From assembly GCA_938039305.1 (NCBI GenBank), contig CALHUZ010000327.1, positions 1 to 11,449 on the forward strand: 11,449 bases of DNA, in the 5' to 3' direction. Of this stretch, positions 1-6,869 are shown in pieces; position 1 is the stretch's first letter, and each line of letters opens with the position of its first letter. This stretch comes from an uncultured Saprospiraceae bacterium. Its GTDB lineage: Bacteria > Bacteroidota > Bacteroidia > Chitinophagales > Saprospiraceae. Under the pieces are notes generated by a model, which ran no database searches, was not told where the DNA came from, and saw only the letters and a program-made list of their open reading frames with translations. The position numbers were made by a program, and so were the translations under genes.

Positions 1-429
1 GAGGAGTATTTAGAAAGTATAAGTGAACCGCTAAAGACAGAAGGATATCTGTCGATGAAGTATCTCAAAAATGTAACTGAGGGAGATAAACGGATTCTTA
101 TTGTAGATGGTGAGATCATGACAAGCGTACTTAGAATTCCAGCGGAGGGTTCATGGCTTTGTAACATAGCACAAGGAGGAAGAGCTATCCCATCGAATCC
201 AACCAAAAACGAACATTATATCATCCAAAAATTAAGTCCCTATTTGAAAAAAGCTGGCATATTCATGTATGGCATTGATACACTAATGGATGACAACGGT
301 AAGAGAATTCTATCAGAGATCAATACGCTTAGTATCGGAGGTTTTATAAGTGGAGAAAGCAAAAATGGCAATCCTCTCGTTGAAAAAACAGTCAAAAAAT
401 TATTTAAATATGCAGATGAAGGAAGATAA
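1..429 (+). CDS. ATP-grasp ligase, glutathione synthetase (GshB)-like, C-terminal part
   Basis: The frame is open from base 1 and ends at TAA 427-429, so this is the last 142 residues of a gene that starts outside the window. The visible part matches the C-terminal half of the prokaryotic GshB ATP-grasp fold: a strand with VDGE, the segment RIPAEGSW, the glycine/arginine turn GGRA, the helix ending GIFMYGID, and the metal-binding SEIN (E at 316-318, N at 322-324) that corresponds to TEIN in GshB. ATP-grasp enzymes join a carboxylate to an amine or thiol through an acyl phosphate. The end of the gene overlaps the start of the M14 deacylase, so the two are probably translationally coupled. Whether the substrate is gamma-glutamylcysteine or something else cannot be told, because the substrate-binding N-terminal half is missing; a RimK-type or other peptide ligase is the alternative. 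Confidence 0.8.
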   Translation, partial: EEYLESISEPLKTEGYLSMKYLKNVTEGDKRILIVDGEIMTSVLRIPAEGSWLCNIAQGGRAIPSNPTKNEHYIIQKLSPYLKKAGIFMYGIDTLMDDNGKRILSEINTLSIGGFISGESKNGNPLVEKTVKKLFKYADEGR

Positions 430-1387
430 AAATATACCAACGATATTATCATTAAATATAAATGAAACACCAAAGGGCACGATAGCTCACTATTGGTTAA
501 AGATTATAACCGATGGATTCGGTAGCCCCATTAACATCCCAGTCATGGTGGCTCGAGGTATTAAGGATGGACCTATTCTTGGCATCACTGCCGCTGTTCA
601 TGGTAATGAATTAAACGGCATATCGGTCATCCATCGCCTCTTCAATGAAATAGATGTAGCTGAACTCAGCGGCACTATAGTCGGAGTACCTGTAGTTAAT
701 GTCCCATCTTTTATGCGAAAGCAAAGAAGATTCAACGATGGTGTAGATCTCAATCACATCATGCCAGGTAAGGAAGATGGAAACATTAGCCAAGTCTATG
801 CTCATCGATTCATAGAGAGGTTAGTAAAGTCATTTGACTACCTCTTAGATCTTCATACTGCTAGTACTGGCAGAATCAATAGTTACTACGTTAGAGCTGA
901 CATGAGTCAACCGATAGTAAAAAAATTAGCCGAACTTCAGAATGCAGATATTATAGTTCACAACCCTCCATCCGATGGTACGCTACGAGGAGCTGCAGAT
1001 GAGTTAGGGATACCTGCGATTACACTTGAAGTTGGAAATCCAAGTACATTTCAAAGGCGTCTTATCAGAAGTGGTGTTCATGGTATTCACAACGTACTCT
1101 GTTATCTTAAGATGATAGAAGATGAAATGATAGAGACAGATACAGAAACTGTGTTATGCGAAAGGTCCATATGGATCTATACCGATACAGGAGGGCTATT
1201 AACTATACCAGTTGACCTTAGACAAATTATAGAGCAAGGTGGAATTATAGCAAGTATCAAAGATATATTTGGGAAGAAACTTAAGGATTACGTTAGTCCC
1301 GAAAAAGGTGTAGTAATAGGAAAAAGTGTAAGTCCAGTCAACCAAACAGGTGGTAGGATTTTACACCTAGGCATTTTGAAAAAGTAA
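410..1387 (+). CDS. Succinylglutamate desuccinylase/aspartoacylase family zinc hydrolase (M14-like)
   Basis: From the ATG at 410 this is 325 residues. It carries the family's metal and catalytic set: HGNE (H64, E67), the DLN turn at 113-115 followed by a PG, DLHT with the third zinc ligand H149, and the catalytic glutamate in TLEVGN (E207). After this comes the beta-rich C-terminal domain usual in the AstE/AspA group. These enzymes remove an acyl group from an N-acyl amino acid or related amide in the cytoplasm. The frame can be read back to a GTG at 350, but that would put 80 bases inside the ATP-grasp gene and the extra residues are low-complexity lysine-rich; ATG 410 or 416 leaves a 14-20 base overlap and is preferred. 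The family call is firm, the substrate is not: AstE would normally sit with the other ast genes, and none are here. Pairing with an ATP-grasp ligase suggests making and breaking the same kind of bond. Confidence 0.85.
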   Translation: MQMKEDKNIPTILSLNINETPKGTIAHYWLKIITDGFGSPINIPVMVARGIKDGPILGITAAVHGNELNGISVIHRLFNEIDVAELSGTIVGVPVVNVPSFMRKQRRFNDGVDLNHIMPGKEDGNISQVYAHRFIERLVKSFDYLLDLHTASTGRINSYYVRADMSQPIVKKLAELQNADIIVHNPPSDGTLRGAADELGIPAITLEVGNPSTFQRRLIRSGVHGIHNVLCYLKMIEDEMIETDTETVLCERSIWIYTDTGGLLTIPVDLRQIIEQGGIIASIKDIFGKKLKDYVSPEKGVVIGKSVSPVNQTGGRILHLGILKK

Positions 1388-1585
1388 CAACTGAAAAACA
1401 TAAGTTGGTCATTTTCAATAACTTATATATCCGTGTTTAACGATGTCTTTAAGCTCTTGTTTTTTGGACTCCTATCTACCTAAAAATATATTGAAAAAAT
1501 ATTGCGAATTGTAGTTGTGGCTTCAATTAAATGCGCTTTATTTAACCCATCAATGACCATAATCAATTTATGATTTTTAGGAAGA

Positions 1586-2992
1586 ATGAAAAATACATAT
1601 TTCAATCTAATAGATCAGTCCTATTATTTTCCCCAGGACGGTTTTGATCTACATGACGGCGATCTGTCGTTCCATGGAATTTCCTTAAAATATCTTATAG
1701 AAAAGTATGGTACCCCACTCCGATTGATGTATCTCCCTCGTATAGGAGAACAAATCAAAAGAGCTCGCAATCTCTTCAACAGATCAATTAAAAAGAACAA
1801 ATATAAGGGTAGTTATTACTATTGTTATTGTACGAAGTGTTGTCACTTCTCACACGTTGTAAAATCAGCAGTTAAGGAAGGTGTTCATATTGAGACGTCA
1901 TCATCATTTGATATAGACTTAATATTAAAGCTCTTCAAAGATGGACTTATATCTAAGAAAATTATACTTGTACATAATGGCTATAAGACTGACGATTATT
2001 TATCTAAAATATTGAAGCTCAATAAATTAGGATTTAAAAATTCAGTTACGATACTAGATTCTATGGAGGAGGTTGAAAGACTTGTTAAAAAGTTAAGTAG
2101 ATCTAAAAGTAAGATCAAAATAGGTCTGAGGCTTGCTATAGATGAAGAACCACAAAGTGCCTACTATACTTCAAGATTAGGAATCCGTCAATCTGAGATT
2201 TTAGAATTTTATAAAGAGAAAATCAAGAATAATGAAAAGCTTGACCTCAAGATGGTACACTTCTTTGTGGATTCTGGCATTAAGGATACCATGTATTACT
2301 GGGGCGAATTTCAAAAAGCGTTAAAGCTATTTGTTGAATTGAAAAAGGAGTGCTCTAGCTTAAGAGCCCTCAACCTAGGTGGAGGATTTCCGATCCGCAA
2401 CAATCTCGGTTTTGAATATGACTACGAATACATAATCAATGAAATAGTAAGTAACATAAAAGATACATGTGTAGCAGAAGATATAGAGGAACCAGACATA
2501 TTTACCGAATTTGGTAAATATACAGTAGGTGAAAGTGGAGCTATTATATTTCAAGTATTAGAGCAAAAGCAACAGAACGACACTGAACTTTGGTACATGG
2601 TTGACAACAGTCTGATGAACACCATCCCCGATGCTTGGTCGATCTACGAGAAGTTCATCCTGCTTCCTATTAACAAATGGAATAATGAATACACAAGAGT
2701 CAATATAGGAGGTATCAGTTGTGATCATTCTGATTATTACAATTCAGAAGACCTTAACCAACAGGTTCATCTTCCGGCTTATAGTAAGACCGACAGAGAA
2801 CCTCTATACGTTGGGTTCTTTCACACTGGTGCCTATCAAGATTCTATAAGTGGATATGGAGGAATCAAGCATTGTTTGATTCCATCTCCGAAGCATGTGA
2901 TAGTTGATAGAGATGAAAAAGGAAATATCGTTGATAGGTTATATAGAGCAGAACAGACAGTTGATGATATGTTTAAAATACTAGGTTACTGA
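1586..2992 (+). CDS. PLP-dependent decarboxylase, arginine decarboxylase type (alanine-racemase fold)
   Basis: 468 residues. The PLP-binding lysine is in YCTK (K84) at the end of strand 1 of the barrel; the phosphate-binding glycines are LGGGFP (265-267); TEFG (E308) replaces the usual EPGR; and the C-terminal beta domain carries the catalytic cysteine-aspartate pair in GGISCD (C379, D380) and the late GAY (Y417). This size and these motifs fit the short Bacteroidota enzyme annotated as arginine decarboxylase rather than the longer SpeA of E. coli. The reaction would be arginine to agmatine plus CO2. The next gene, an agmatinase-type ureohydrolase 23 bases downstream, supports this substrate over diaminopimelate or ornithine. 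ATG 1586 has a plausible ribosome site (taggaag) just upstream. Isoleucine codons are largely ATA and ATT, unlike the phasin-like genes downstream. No promoter matching the Bacteroidota consensus could be placed confidently in the 198 bases upstream. Confidence 0.82.
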   Translation: MKNTYFNLIDQSYYFPQDGFDLHDGDLSFHGISLKYLIEKYGTPLRLMYLPRIGEQIKRARNLFNRSIKKNKYKGSYYYCYCTKCCHFSHVVKSAVKEGVHIETSSSFDIDLILKLFKDGLISKKIILVHNGYKTDDYLSKILKLNKLGFKNSVTILDSMEEVERLVKKLSRSKSKIKIGLRLAIDEEPQSAYYTSRLGIRQSEILEFYKEKIKNNEKLDLKMVHFFVDSGIKDTMYYWGEFQKALKLFVELKKECSSLRALNLGGGFPIRNNLGFEYDYEYIINEIVSNIKDTCVAEDIEEPDIFTEFGKYTVGESGAIIFQVLEQKQQNDTELWYMVDNSLMNTIPDAWSIYEKFILLPINKWNNEYTRVNIGGISCDHSDYYNSEDLNQQVHLPAYSKTDREPLYVGFFHTGAYQDSISGYGGIKHCLIPSPKHVIVDRDEKGNIVDRLYRAEQTVDDMFKILGY

Positions 2993-3015
2993 TCATTTAA
3001 AATTAGAATGGAGAC

Positions 3016-3897
3016 ATGAAAACCTTCGGTGGCATTGACCCAAAATATGCGAGCTTAGAATCTTCTCGGATATTACTTCAATCCATACCTTATGATGGCA
3101 CTAGCTCATGGGGCAAAGGGGCAGACAAAGGCTTCGACGCCTTTATGGATGCTGCCGCAAATATGGAGCTCTATGATATAGAAACTGATAGTGAAGTTTA
3201 TAAAAAAGGCATTCATATTTTGCCTGTTCTTTCTGGCTTTAATAGCCCAAAAGAAATGTATGAAGCCGTTTACAAAAGCACCAAAGAGCTACTTAGTACA
3301 CATGATCAACTCTTGACCTTCTTTGGAGGAGAGCACAGTATCAGCATCGCCATCATCAAGGCCTTTTATGAGCATTACGATAACATCACAGTACTCCAGA
3401 TAGATGCGCATGCTGATCTTCGTCCTACATACGAGGGCACGGCATACAATCATGCATGCGCTGTATATGACGTAAGTAAGAATTGCAATCTTATCCAAGT
3501 GGGTATCCGAAGTATGGACAGTAGCGAGAATGAACACCTCGATCCGATGAAGTGCTACTTCATGCAAGACATCAATGAATATGGCCAAGGATGGATGGAT
3601 GCAAGTATTAGTCAGATGACACAGCAAGTATACATTACCTTAGATCTCGATGCTTTTGATCCTTCTATCATGCCAGCTACTGGAACACCAGAACCAGGTG
3701 GGATGGACTGGTATATGATGATCAATTATTTAAAAAAAGTATTCGCTGAACGCAATGTTGTAGGTTTTGATATTGTTGAATTAGCGCCAATCCAAGGAAT
3801 GAATGCACCACAATATTTAGCGGCTAAACTATACTATAAGATGCTTTCTTACAAGGCCAATTCTATCAATGGTTTAATAAATTATACAGATGACTAA
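3016..3897 (+). CDS. speB: Agmatinase-type ureohydrolase
   Basis: 293 residues, close to the usual 300-310 of agmatinases. All manganese-ligand motifs of the arginase/agmatinase family are present: GGEHS (H107), DAHAD (D130, H132, D134) and LDLDAFDP (D210, D212). A histidine at 146 in YNHAC sits where agmatinases have the conserved GxxHG-type segment. The expected reaction is agmatine to putrescine plus urea in the cytoplasm. It lies 23 bases after the arginine decarboxylase and its last 8 bases overlap the deoxyhypusine-synthase-like gene, so the three are one operon. The start ATG 3016 follows a tggaga ribosome-site candidate. Substrate is assigned from context: a ureohydrolase acting on an N-substituted agmatine (aminopropyl- or aminobutyl-agmatine) would have the same metal motifs and is the main alternative. 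The symbol is used in the general agmatinase sense. Confidence 0.85.
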   Translation: MKTFGGIDPKYASLESSRILLQSIPYDGTSSWGKGADKGFDAFMDAAANMELYDIETDSEVYKKGIHILPVLSGFNSPKEMYEAVYKSTKELLSTHDQLLTFFGGEHSISIAIIKAFYEHYDNITVLQIDAHADLRPTYEGTAYNHACAVYDVSKNCNLIQVGIRSMDSSENEHLDPMKCYFMQDINEYGQGWMDASISQMTQQVYITLDLDAFDPSIMPATGTPEPGGMDWYMMINYLKKVFAERNVVGFDIVELAPIQGMNAPQYLAAKLYYKMLSYKANSINGLINYTDD

Positions 3898-4864
3898 AGG
3901 GCCAATTTCCAATTTTATAGTGGAACATTACAAGCACTTTAATGCTGCGGCCTTAGTTGATGCCGCCCAAGCCTATGAATCCCAACTAAAGCATGGCCAT
4001 AAAATGATGATCACCTTGGCAGGGGCCATGAGTACAGCTGAGCTCGGCAAGTCTCTAGCAGAGATGATCAGACAAGACAAAGTGCACATCATCACTTGTA
4101 CAGGCGCTAATCTTGAAGAAGATGTATTTAACCTTGTAGCACATGATCACTACAAGCGAGTACCTAACTATCGCGATCTTTCACCAGAGCAGGAACAAGA
4201 ATTACTCGACAATCACTATAACAGAGTGACCGATACGTGTATACCAGAAATGGAAGCCATGCGAAGAATCGAAGATCACTTAGTTAGAGTTTGGAAAGCA
4301 GCTGATCAGTTAGGTGAAAGATATTTCCCCCATGAATACTTCTATAAAATATTGTTAGACGATTCTCTAAAAGCAAGTTATCAAATTGATTCAAAAGATA
4401 GTTGGCTTTTAGCTGCCGCAGAAAAAAATCTTCCCATCATTGTTCCAGGATGGGAAGATAGTACCTGCGGAAACTTTTTTGCTTCCTATTGTATCCAAGA
4501 TGGATGGTCGCCCCAGACTGTAAAGGGAGGTATCGAATACATGATGTATCTATCTAAATGGTATGAAGAAAATGCAGAAGACAAAGGTATAGGCTTCTTT
4601 CAAATAGGCGGAGGTATAGCTGGAGATTTTCCAATCTGTGTTGTACCTATGTTACATCAAGATCTTCAAAAAGAAAACATCCCAATGTGGTCTTACTTCT
4701 GCCAAATAAGTGATAGTACTACAAGCTATGGTTCGTATTCAGGAGCTGTCCCTAATGAAAAAATAACTTGGGGCAAGCTCTCGGTTGATACACCAAAATT
4801 TATAATAGAATCTGATGCAACAATTGTTGCACCACTAATTTTCGCATATCTACTATCGTGGTAG
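3890..4864 (+). CDS. Deoxyhypusine synthase-fold protein, likely homospermidine synthase-like
   Basis: 324 residues with the deoxyhypusine synthase fold from end to end: the N-terminal LAGAMSTAELG (43-53), TGANLEED (71-78) in the NAD region, GGGIAGDF (240-247), GSYSGA (281-286), and ITWGKL with the catalytic lysine at K296 that forms the enzyme-substrate imine. In eukaryotes and archaea the family moves an aminobutyl group from spermidine to a lysine of eIF5A. Bacteria have no eIF5A, and homospermidine synthases of plants arose from this fold, so the likely reaction here is NAD-dependent transfer of aminobutyl to putrescine, giving homospermidine. Position directly after a putrescine-making gene pair, with an 8-base overlap, supports this. 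Alternatives are aminobutyl transfer to agmatine before the ureohydrolase step, or true protein modification. The family call is firm, the acceptor is inference. Confidence 0.85.
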   Translation: MTKGPISNFIVEHYKHFNAAALVDAAQAYESQLKHGHKMMITLAGAMSTAELGKSLAEMIRQDKVHIITCTGANLEEDVFNLVAHDHYKRVPNYRDLSPEQEQELLDNHYNRVTDTCIPEMEAMRRIEDHLVRVWKAADQLGERYFPHEYFYKILLDDSLKASYQIDSKDSWLLAAAEKNLPIIVPGWEDSTCGNFFASYCIQDGWSPQTVKGGIEYMMYLSKWYEENAEDKGIGFFQIGGGIAGDFPICVVPMLHQDLQKENIPMWSYFCQISDSTTSYGSYSGAVPNEKITWGKLSVDTPKFIIESDATIVAPLIFAYLLSW

Positions 4865-4889
4865 ATACAAACACAAAAGTTTAGTAAAA

Positions 4890-5045
4890 ATGAAAAAGAT
4901 TAAGAAATTCAAGGACAACGTAAAAGAGGTCGAAATTGAATCTTTTAAAATTGAAAAGCCTAAGAAGAAGAAAAAGCCTCGGATTATTAATCATGAACGA
5001 TATTCTAAAAAGTCATACTTATATGATTATTACGAAGAAGAATAG
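4890..5045 (+). CDS. Short lysine-rich protein of unknown function (51 residues)
   Basis: A 52-codon frame from ATG 4890 to TAG 5043-5045, lying 25 bases after the deoxyhypusine-synthase-like gene and 31 bases before the next gene on the same strand. The product has 15 lysines and 2 arginines against 10 acidic residues, with a run of five lysines at residues 25-29 and a tyrosine-rich end closing in three glutamates. No domain, signal peptide or membrane segment is visible. Support is its snug fit between two same-strand genes and the sensible amino-acid mix; against it are the small size and no clear ribosome site. I do not recognise the family. It could be a genuine operon member or a chance open frame in an AT-rich spacer. 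Confidence 0.5.
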   Translation: MKKIKKFKDNVKEVEIESFKIEKPKKKKKPRIINHERYSKKSYLYDYYEEE

Positions 5046-5076
5046 ACTCTTTTAAAATTAAAAAAACACCCATACC

Positions 5077-5421
5077 ATGAGTAAGCCACGAGTTATCAAA
5101 AATTATGAAAAATTAGATGAAGCTATTCAAGAGCAAATCAAGCTTAACTATCCTTATGGATTTGATAGGCATCTGATCACCTTTAAAAATATCGAAGGCA
5201 AGTTCGTTAGTGCATTGCCATTTGAGACAGATGAAAAACATTACTTAGTTCGAATGACCAAAGCTCTGGCACAAGAAATCATAGAACAAGATGATGACTA
5301 TGATGATGATGGTAACTTGAAAGACGATATAAAAGAAGAATATGGTGAAAAGTATGATGACGATGATAATGACAATCAAGATTTTGATATTGTTGATCCA
5401 TCGAGCGAGGATGATAATTGA
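5077..5421 (+). CDS. Conserved-looking hypothetical protein with acidic tail (114 residues)
   Basis: Residues 1-70 look like a small mixed alpha/beta domain (helix EKLDEAIQEQIKL, then strands HLITFKN, KFVSALPFE and HYLVRM). Residues 71-114 form a disordered acidic tail with 22 aspartates or glutamates out of 44. There is no signal peptide or membrane segment. I recall short proteins with a closely similar layout in Bacteroidota, of unknown function; this is memory, not a search result. It follows the lysine-rich 51-residue gene by 31 bases, so the two may be co-transcribed with the polyamine genes, and the opposite charges would permit binding to each other or to polyamines or basic proteins. 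No catalytic motif is seen. Confidence 0.75.
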   Translation: MSKPRVIKNYEKLDEAIQEQIKLNYPYGFDRHLITFKNIEGKFVSALPFETDEKHYLVRMTKALAQEIIEQDDDYDDDGNLKDDIKEEYGEKYDDDDNDNQDFDIVDPSSEDDN

Positions 5422-5458
5422 TCTTTCTTAATCTGACATTTTAAATCTGCCTATCCTA

Positions 5459-5482
5459 AGTACGCGTACTATACATACGTAT
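5459..5482. promoter_or_regulatory. Paired palindromes, possible operator
   Basis: AGTACGCGTACT (5459-5470) is a perfect 12-base palindrome, and four bases later ATACGTAT (5475-5482) is a perfect 8-base one. CG-containing palindromes of this length are unexpected in such AT-rich DNA. They start about 38 bases after a stop codon, without a T-run, so a protein-binding site is more likely than a terminator. No regulator is known. Confidence 0.3.
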
Positions 5483-5485
5483 CAA

Positions 5486-5737
5486 TTAATCAAGGCTAGT
5501 TATTGTTATCCCGTCCTGAGGCGCAATCATTATGGTATAGGCATATACTTCATTTTTTGATCCAATATTTGTTGCGAAAAACGATATCCTAAGAACACAT
5601 ACAAGATAGTTCGACTGCAGGCAATCTACTTTTTCTACTCCGAATTTATAATACAACCTCCTATAACTACCTGTTGCACAGATGATTATAAGATTAATCC
5701 CTTTTCTTGGCCCTACATTTACGAAAGTGTAACTCAT
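5486..5737 (-). CDS. Doubtful 83-residue reading frame, possible gene remnant
   Basis: This is the only sizeable frame in the gap and does not shadow another gene, which is why it is listed. From an ATG at 5737 with a possible ggcgag ribosome site it reads to a TAA at 5486-5488. The product has alternating strands and one helix; the stretch SYRRLYYKFGVEKVD followed by a hydrophobic strand is reminiscent of the end of GNAT acetyltransferase domains (a YYRKLGFE-type motif), but the acetyl-CoA loop is absent and the match is slight. It could be a decayed fragment, a short unknown gene, or chance. Confidence 0.2.
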   Translation of the reverse strand: MSYTFVNVGPRKGINLIIICATGSYRRLYYKFGVEKVDCLQSNYLVCVLRISFFATNIGSKNEVYAYTIMIAPQDGITITSLD

Positions 5738-5759
5738 CTGTAACTCGCCTAATTCATCT
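5729..5759. repeat. Three imperfect 11-base tandem units
   Basis: GTAACTCATCT (5729-5739), GTAACTCGCCT (5740-5750) and a shortened AATTCATCT (5751-5759) follow one another directly, ending about 43 bases before the phasin-like gene start. The spacing equals one helix turn, which suits a regulator binding on one DNA face. Short and imperfect, so chance is possible. Confidence 0.3.
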
Positions 5760-5802
5760 TTGTATCATCATTATTAAGAATATCTAATAAATCATAAATA
5801 CC

Positions 5803-6534
5803 ATGGCGACAGCAACAGCTACCAAAAGAAGAAAGACAACTAAGAAAGTAAGCGTAAAGAATACTCTTACAGATCTTAACTGTGCATTAATCAACGGATC
5901 AGAGTCTCTTATAGATAGCACCGTGATCACTGGTGAGAAGTACCAGAAGTTATTCGCAAAGAGTGTTAAGAAGACAGAGCCGATCATCGAGAAGCAAGTA
6001 GATATCATGTTTGATACTATCGAAAGCTTGAAAGATCAGTTTGACTTCGGAACAGTAAGGTTTAAGAAGTTAATCGGATGGAATGACAAAGCAATCGCTA
6101 AGTACAGAAAGAAAGCTGTTAAGAACATAGAGTCATTCAAGAAAACTGCAGAAGAGAAGATTGATGCAGTTCAGACGGAACTTAACGAACTGATTCCTGC
6201 TATCCCTGCACCTGTTAAAGAGGTAAAAGCAACAATCGCAAAGCCTACTAAAAAAGTAGCAGTTAGAGCTAAGAAAGTAGCTGCTAAAGTTTCAAAGACA
6301 ACAGCTAAGAAAGCAACAGCAAAGTCAACAGTTAAAGCTAACGATCTTCAGATCATCGATGGCATCGGCCCGAAGATGGAGAAAGTTCTTATCTCAATCG
6401 GATATAAAACGATCAGCAAAATAGCTAATGCTTCAGCAGCCACAATAGAGAACAAGATAGAAGCAACTGGTACAGCTTTAAGAGGTGCTAATGTTAAGTC
6501 TTGGATCGCTCAAGCAAAGAAGATCAATAAGTAA
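5803..6534 (+). CDS. Phasin-like protein with histone-like linker and helix-hairpin-helix end
   Basis: 243 residues in three parts. Residues 1-135 are mostly helical and phasin-like, with a basic start, the segment KQVDIMFDTIESLKDQ (64-79) shared with the next gene, and a long charged helix (95-131). Residues 138-180 are a Lys/Ala/Thr/Val-rich linker with 14 basic residues and KP/AKK steps typical of histone H1-like tails. Residues 181-240 form a helix-hairpin-helix domain (IDGIGPKMEKVL, then SKIANA and a final SWIAQA), a module usually associated with DNA binding or found as a tail on other bacterial proteins. The layout resembles PhaF, the pseudomonad granule protein with a phasin part and a DNA-binding histone-like tail, but I infer this from architecture only. 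Frequent AAG, ATC and CTT codons suggest high expression. It starts an operon with the 97-residue gene 41 bases on. Confidence 0.75.
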   Translation: MATATATKRRKTTKKVSVKNTLTDLNCALINGSESLIDSTVITGEKYQKLFAKSVKKTEPIIEKQVDIMFDTIESLKDQFDFGTVRFKKLIGWNDKAIAKYRKKAVKNIESFKKTAEEKIDAVQTELNELIPAIPAPVKEVKATIAKPTKKVAVRAKKVAAKVSKTTAKKATAKSTVKANDLQIIDGIGPKMEKVLISIGYKTISKIANASAATIENKIEATGTALRGANVKSWIAQAKKINK

Positions 6535-6575
6535 TCAACCTCATTTTAAAATCAGTTTTCTAAAAATAGAATATC

Positions 6576-6869
6576 ATGGCTAAGAAAATAACAGATATCA
6601 ATATCAACAATCAGATCAACAAAGGACTTGACCAAGTAAAAGGTGCAGTGAAGTCAGCTAATAACTTTGCGTACGAAACATCAGAAGATGTTGTAGACTT
6701 CTCAATCAAGAGAGGTGCAGAATGGCAGAATGTAACTGAGAAAGCTATCCAAGGCGGTCTTAAGTTAGCTGCTAATCAGCAAGACCTTATGTTCGATACA
6801 CTTGAGATGATCAAGGGACAGATGAAGAAGAGCACAAAGCGCTTCACAGGTCTCTTCAGCAAGAACTAA
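6576..6869 (+). CDS. Small phasin-like helical protein (97 residues)
   Basis: The whole product is predicted helical and amphipathic, without a signal peptide or membrane segment, and has the size of a minimal phasin. NQQDLMFDTLEMIKGQ (67-82) matches the shared motif in the gene upstream, and the following KSTKRFTGLF parallels its TVRFKKLIG, so the two are paralogous over this region. Phasins coat polyhydroxyalkanoate granules and related lipid inclusions; the nearby wax ester/triacylglycerol genes suggest a lipid body here. Six of seven isoleucine codons are ATC, a sign of strong expression. The gene is followed 32 bases later by a perfect-stem intrinsic terminator, which ends the two-gene operon. 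A general stress or structural coiled-coil protein is the alternative. Confidence 0.7.
   Translation: MAKKITDININNQINKGLDQVKGAVKSANNFAYETSEDVVDFSIKRGAEWQNVTEKAIQGGLKLAANQQDLMFDTLEMIKGQMKKSTKRFTGLFSKN

Larger units (their letters stand above)
5422..5802. other. 381-base gap between the acidic-tail gene and the phasin-like genes
   Basis: No plus-strand gene fits here. The stretch holds a 12-base and an 8-base palindrome near its left end, a doubtful 83-codon minus-strand frame through most of it, and three imperfect 11-base tandem units near the right end. The promoter of the phasin-like genes should lie here, but the best match to the Bacteroidota -7 element (CATCTTTG at 5755-5762) lacks a well-spaced TTG at -33. 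No intrinsic terminator for the upstream operon could be recognised. Confidence 0.6.

Noticed and set aside
350..409. GTG start at 350 for the M14-like deacylase
   Set aside because: It would overlap the ATP-grasp gene by 80 bases and adds only lysine-rich residues without family similarity; ATG 410 or 416 fits better.
1400..1426. Inverted repeat ATAAGTT/AACTTAT after the M14-like gene, as a terminator
   Set aside because: The stem is 7 bases, AT-only apart from one pair, with a 13-base loop and no T-run; too weak to call.
3289..3627. 112-codon minus-strand frame inside the ureohydrolase gene
   Set aside because: It lies opposite the GGEHS and DAHAD metal motifs and has no family features; a shadow.
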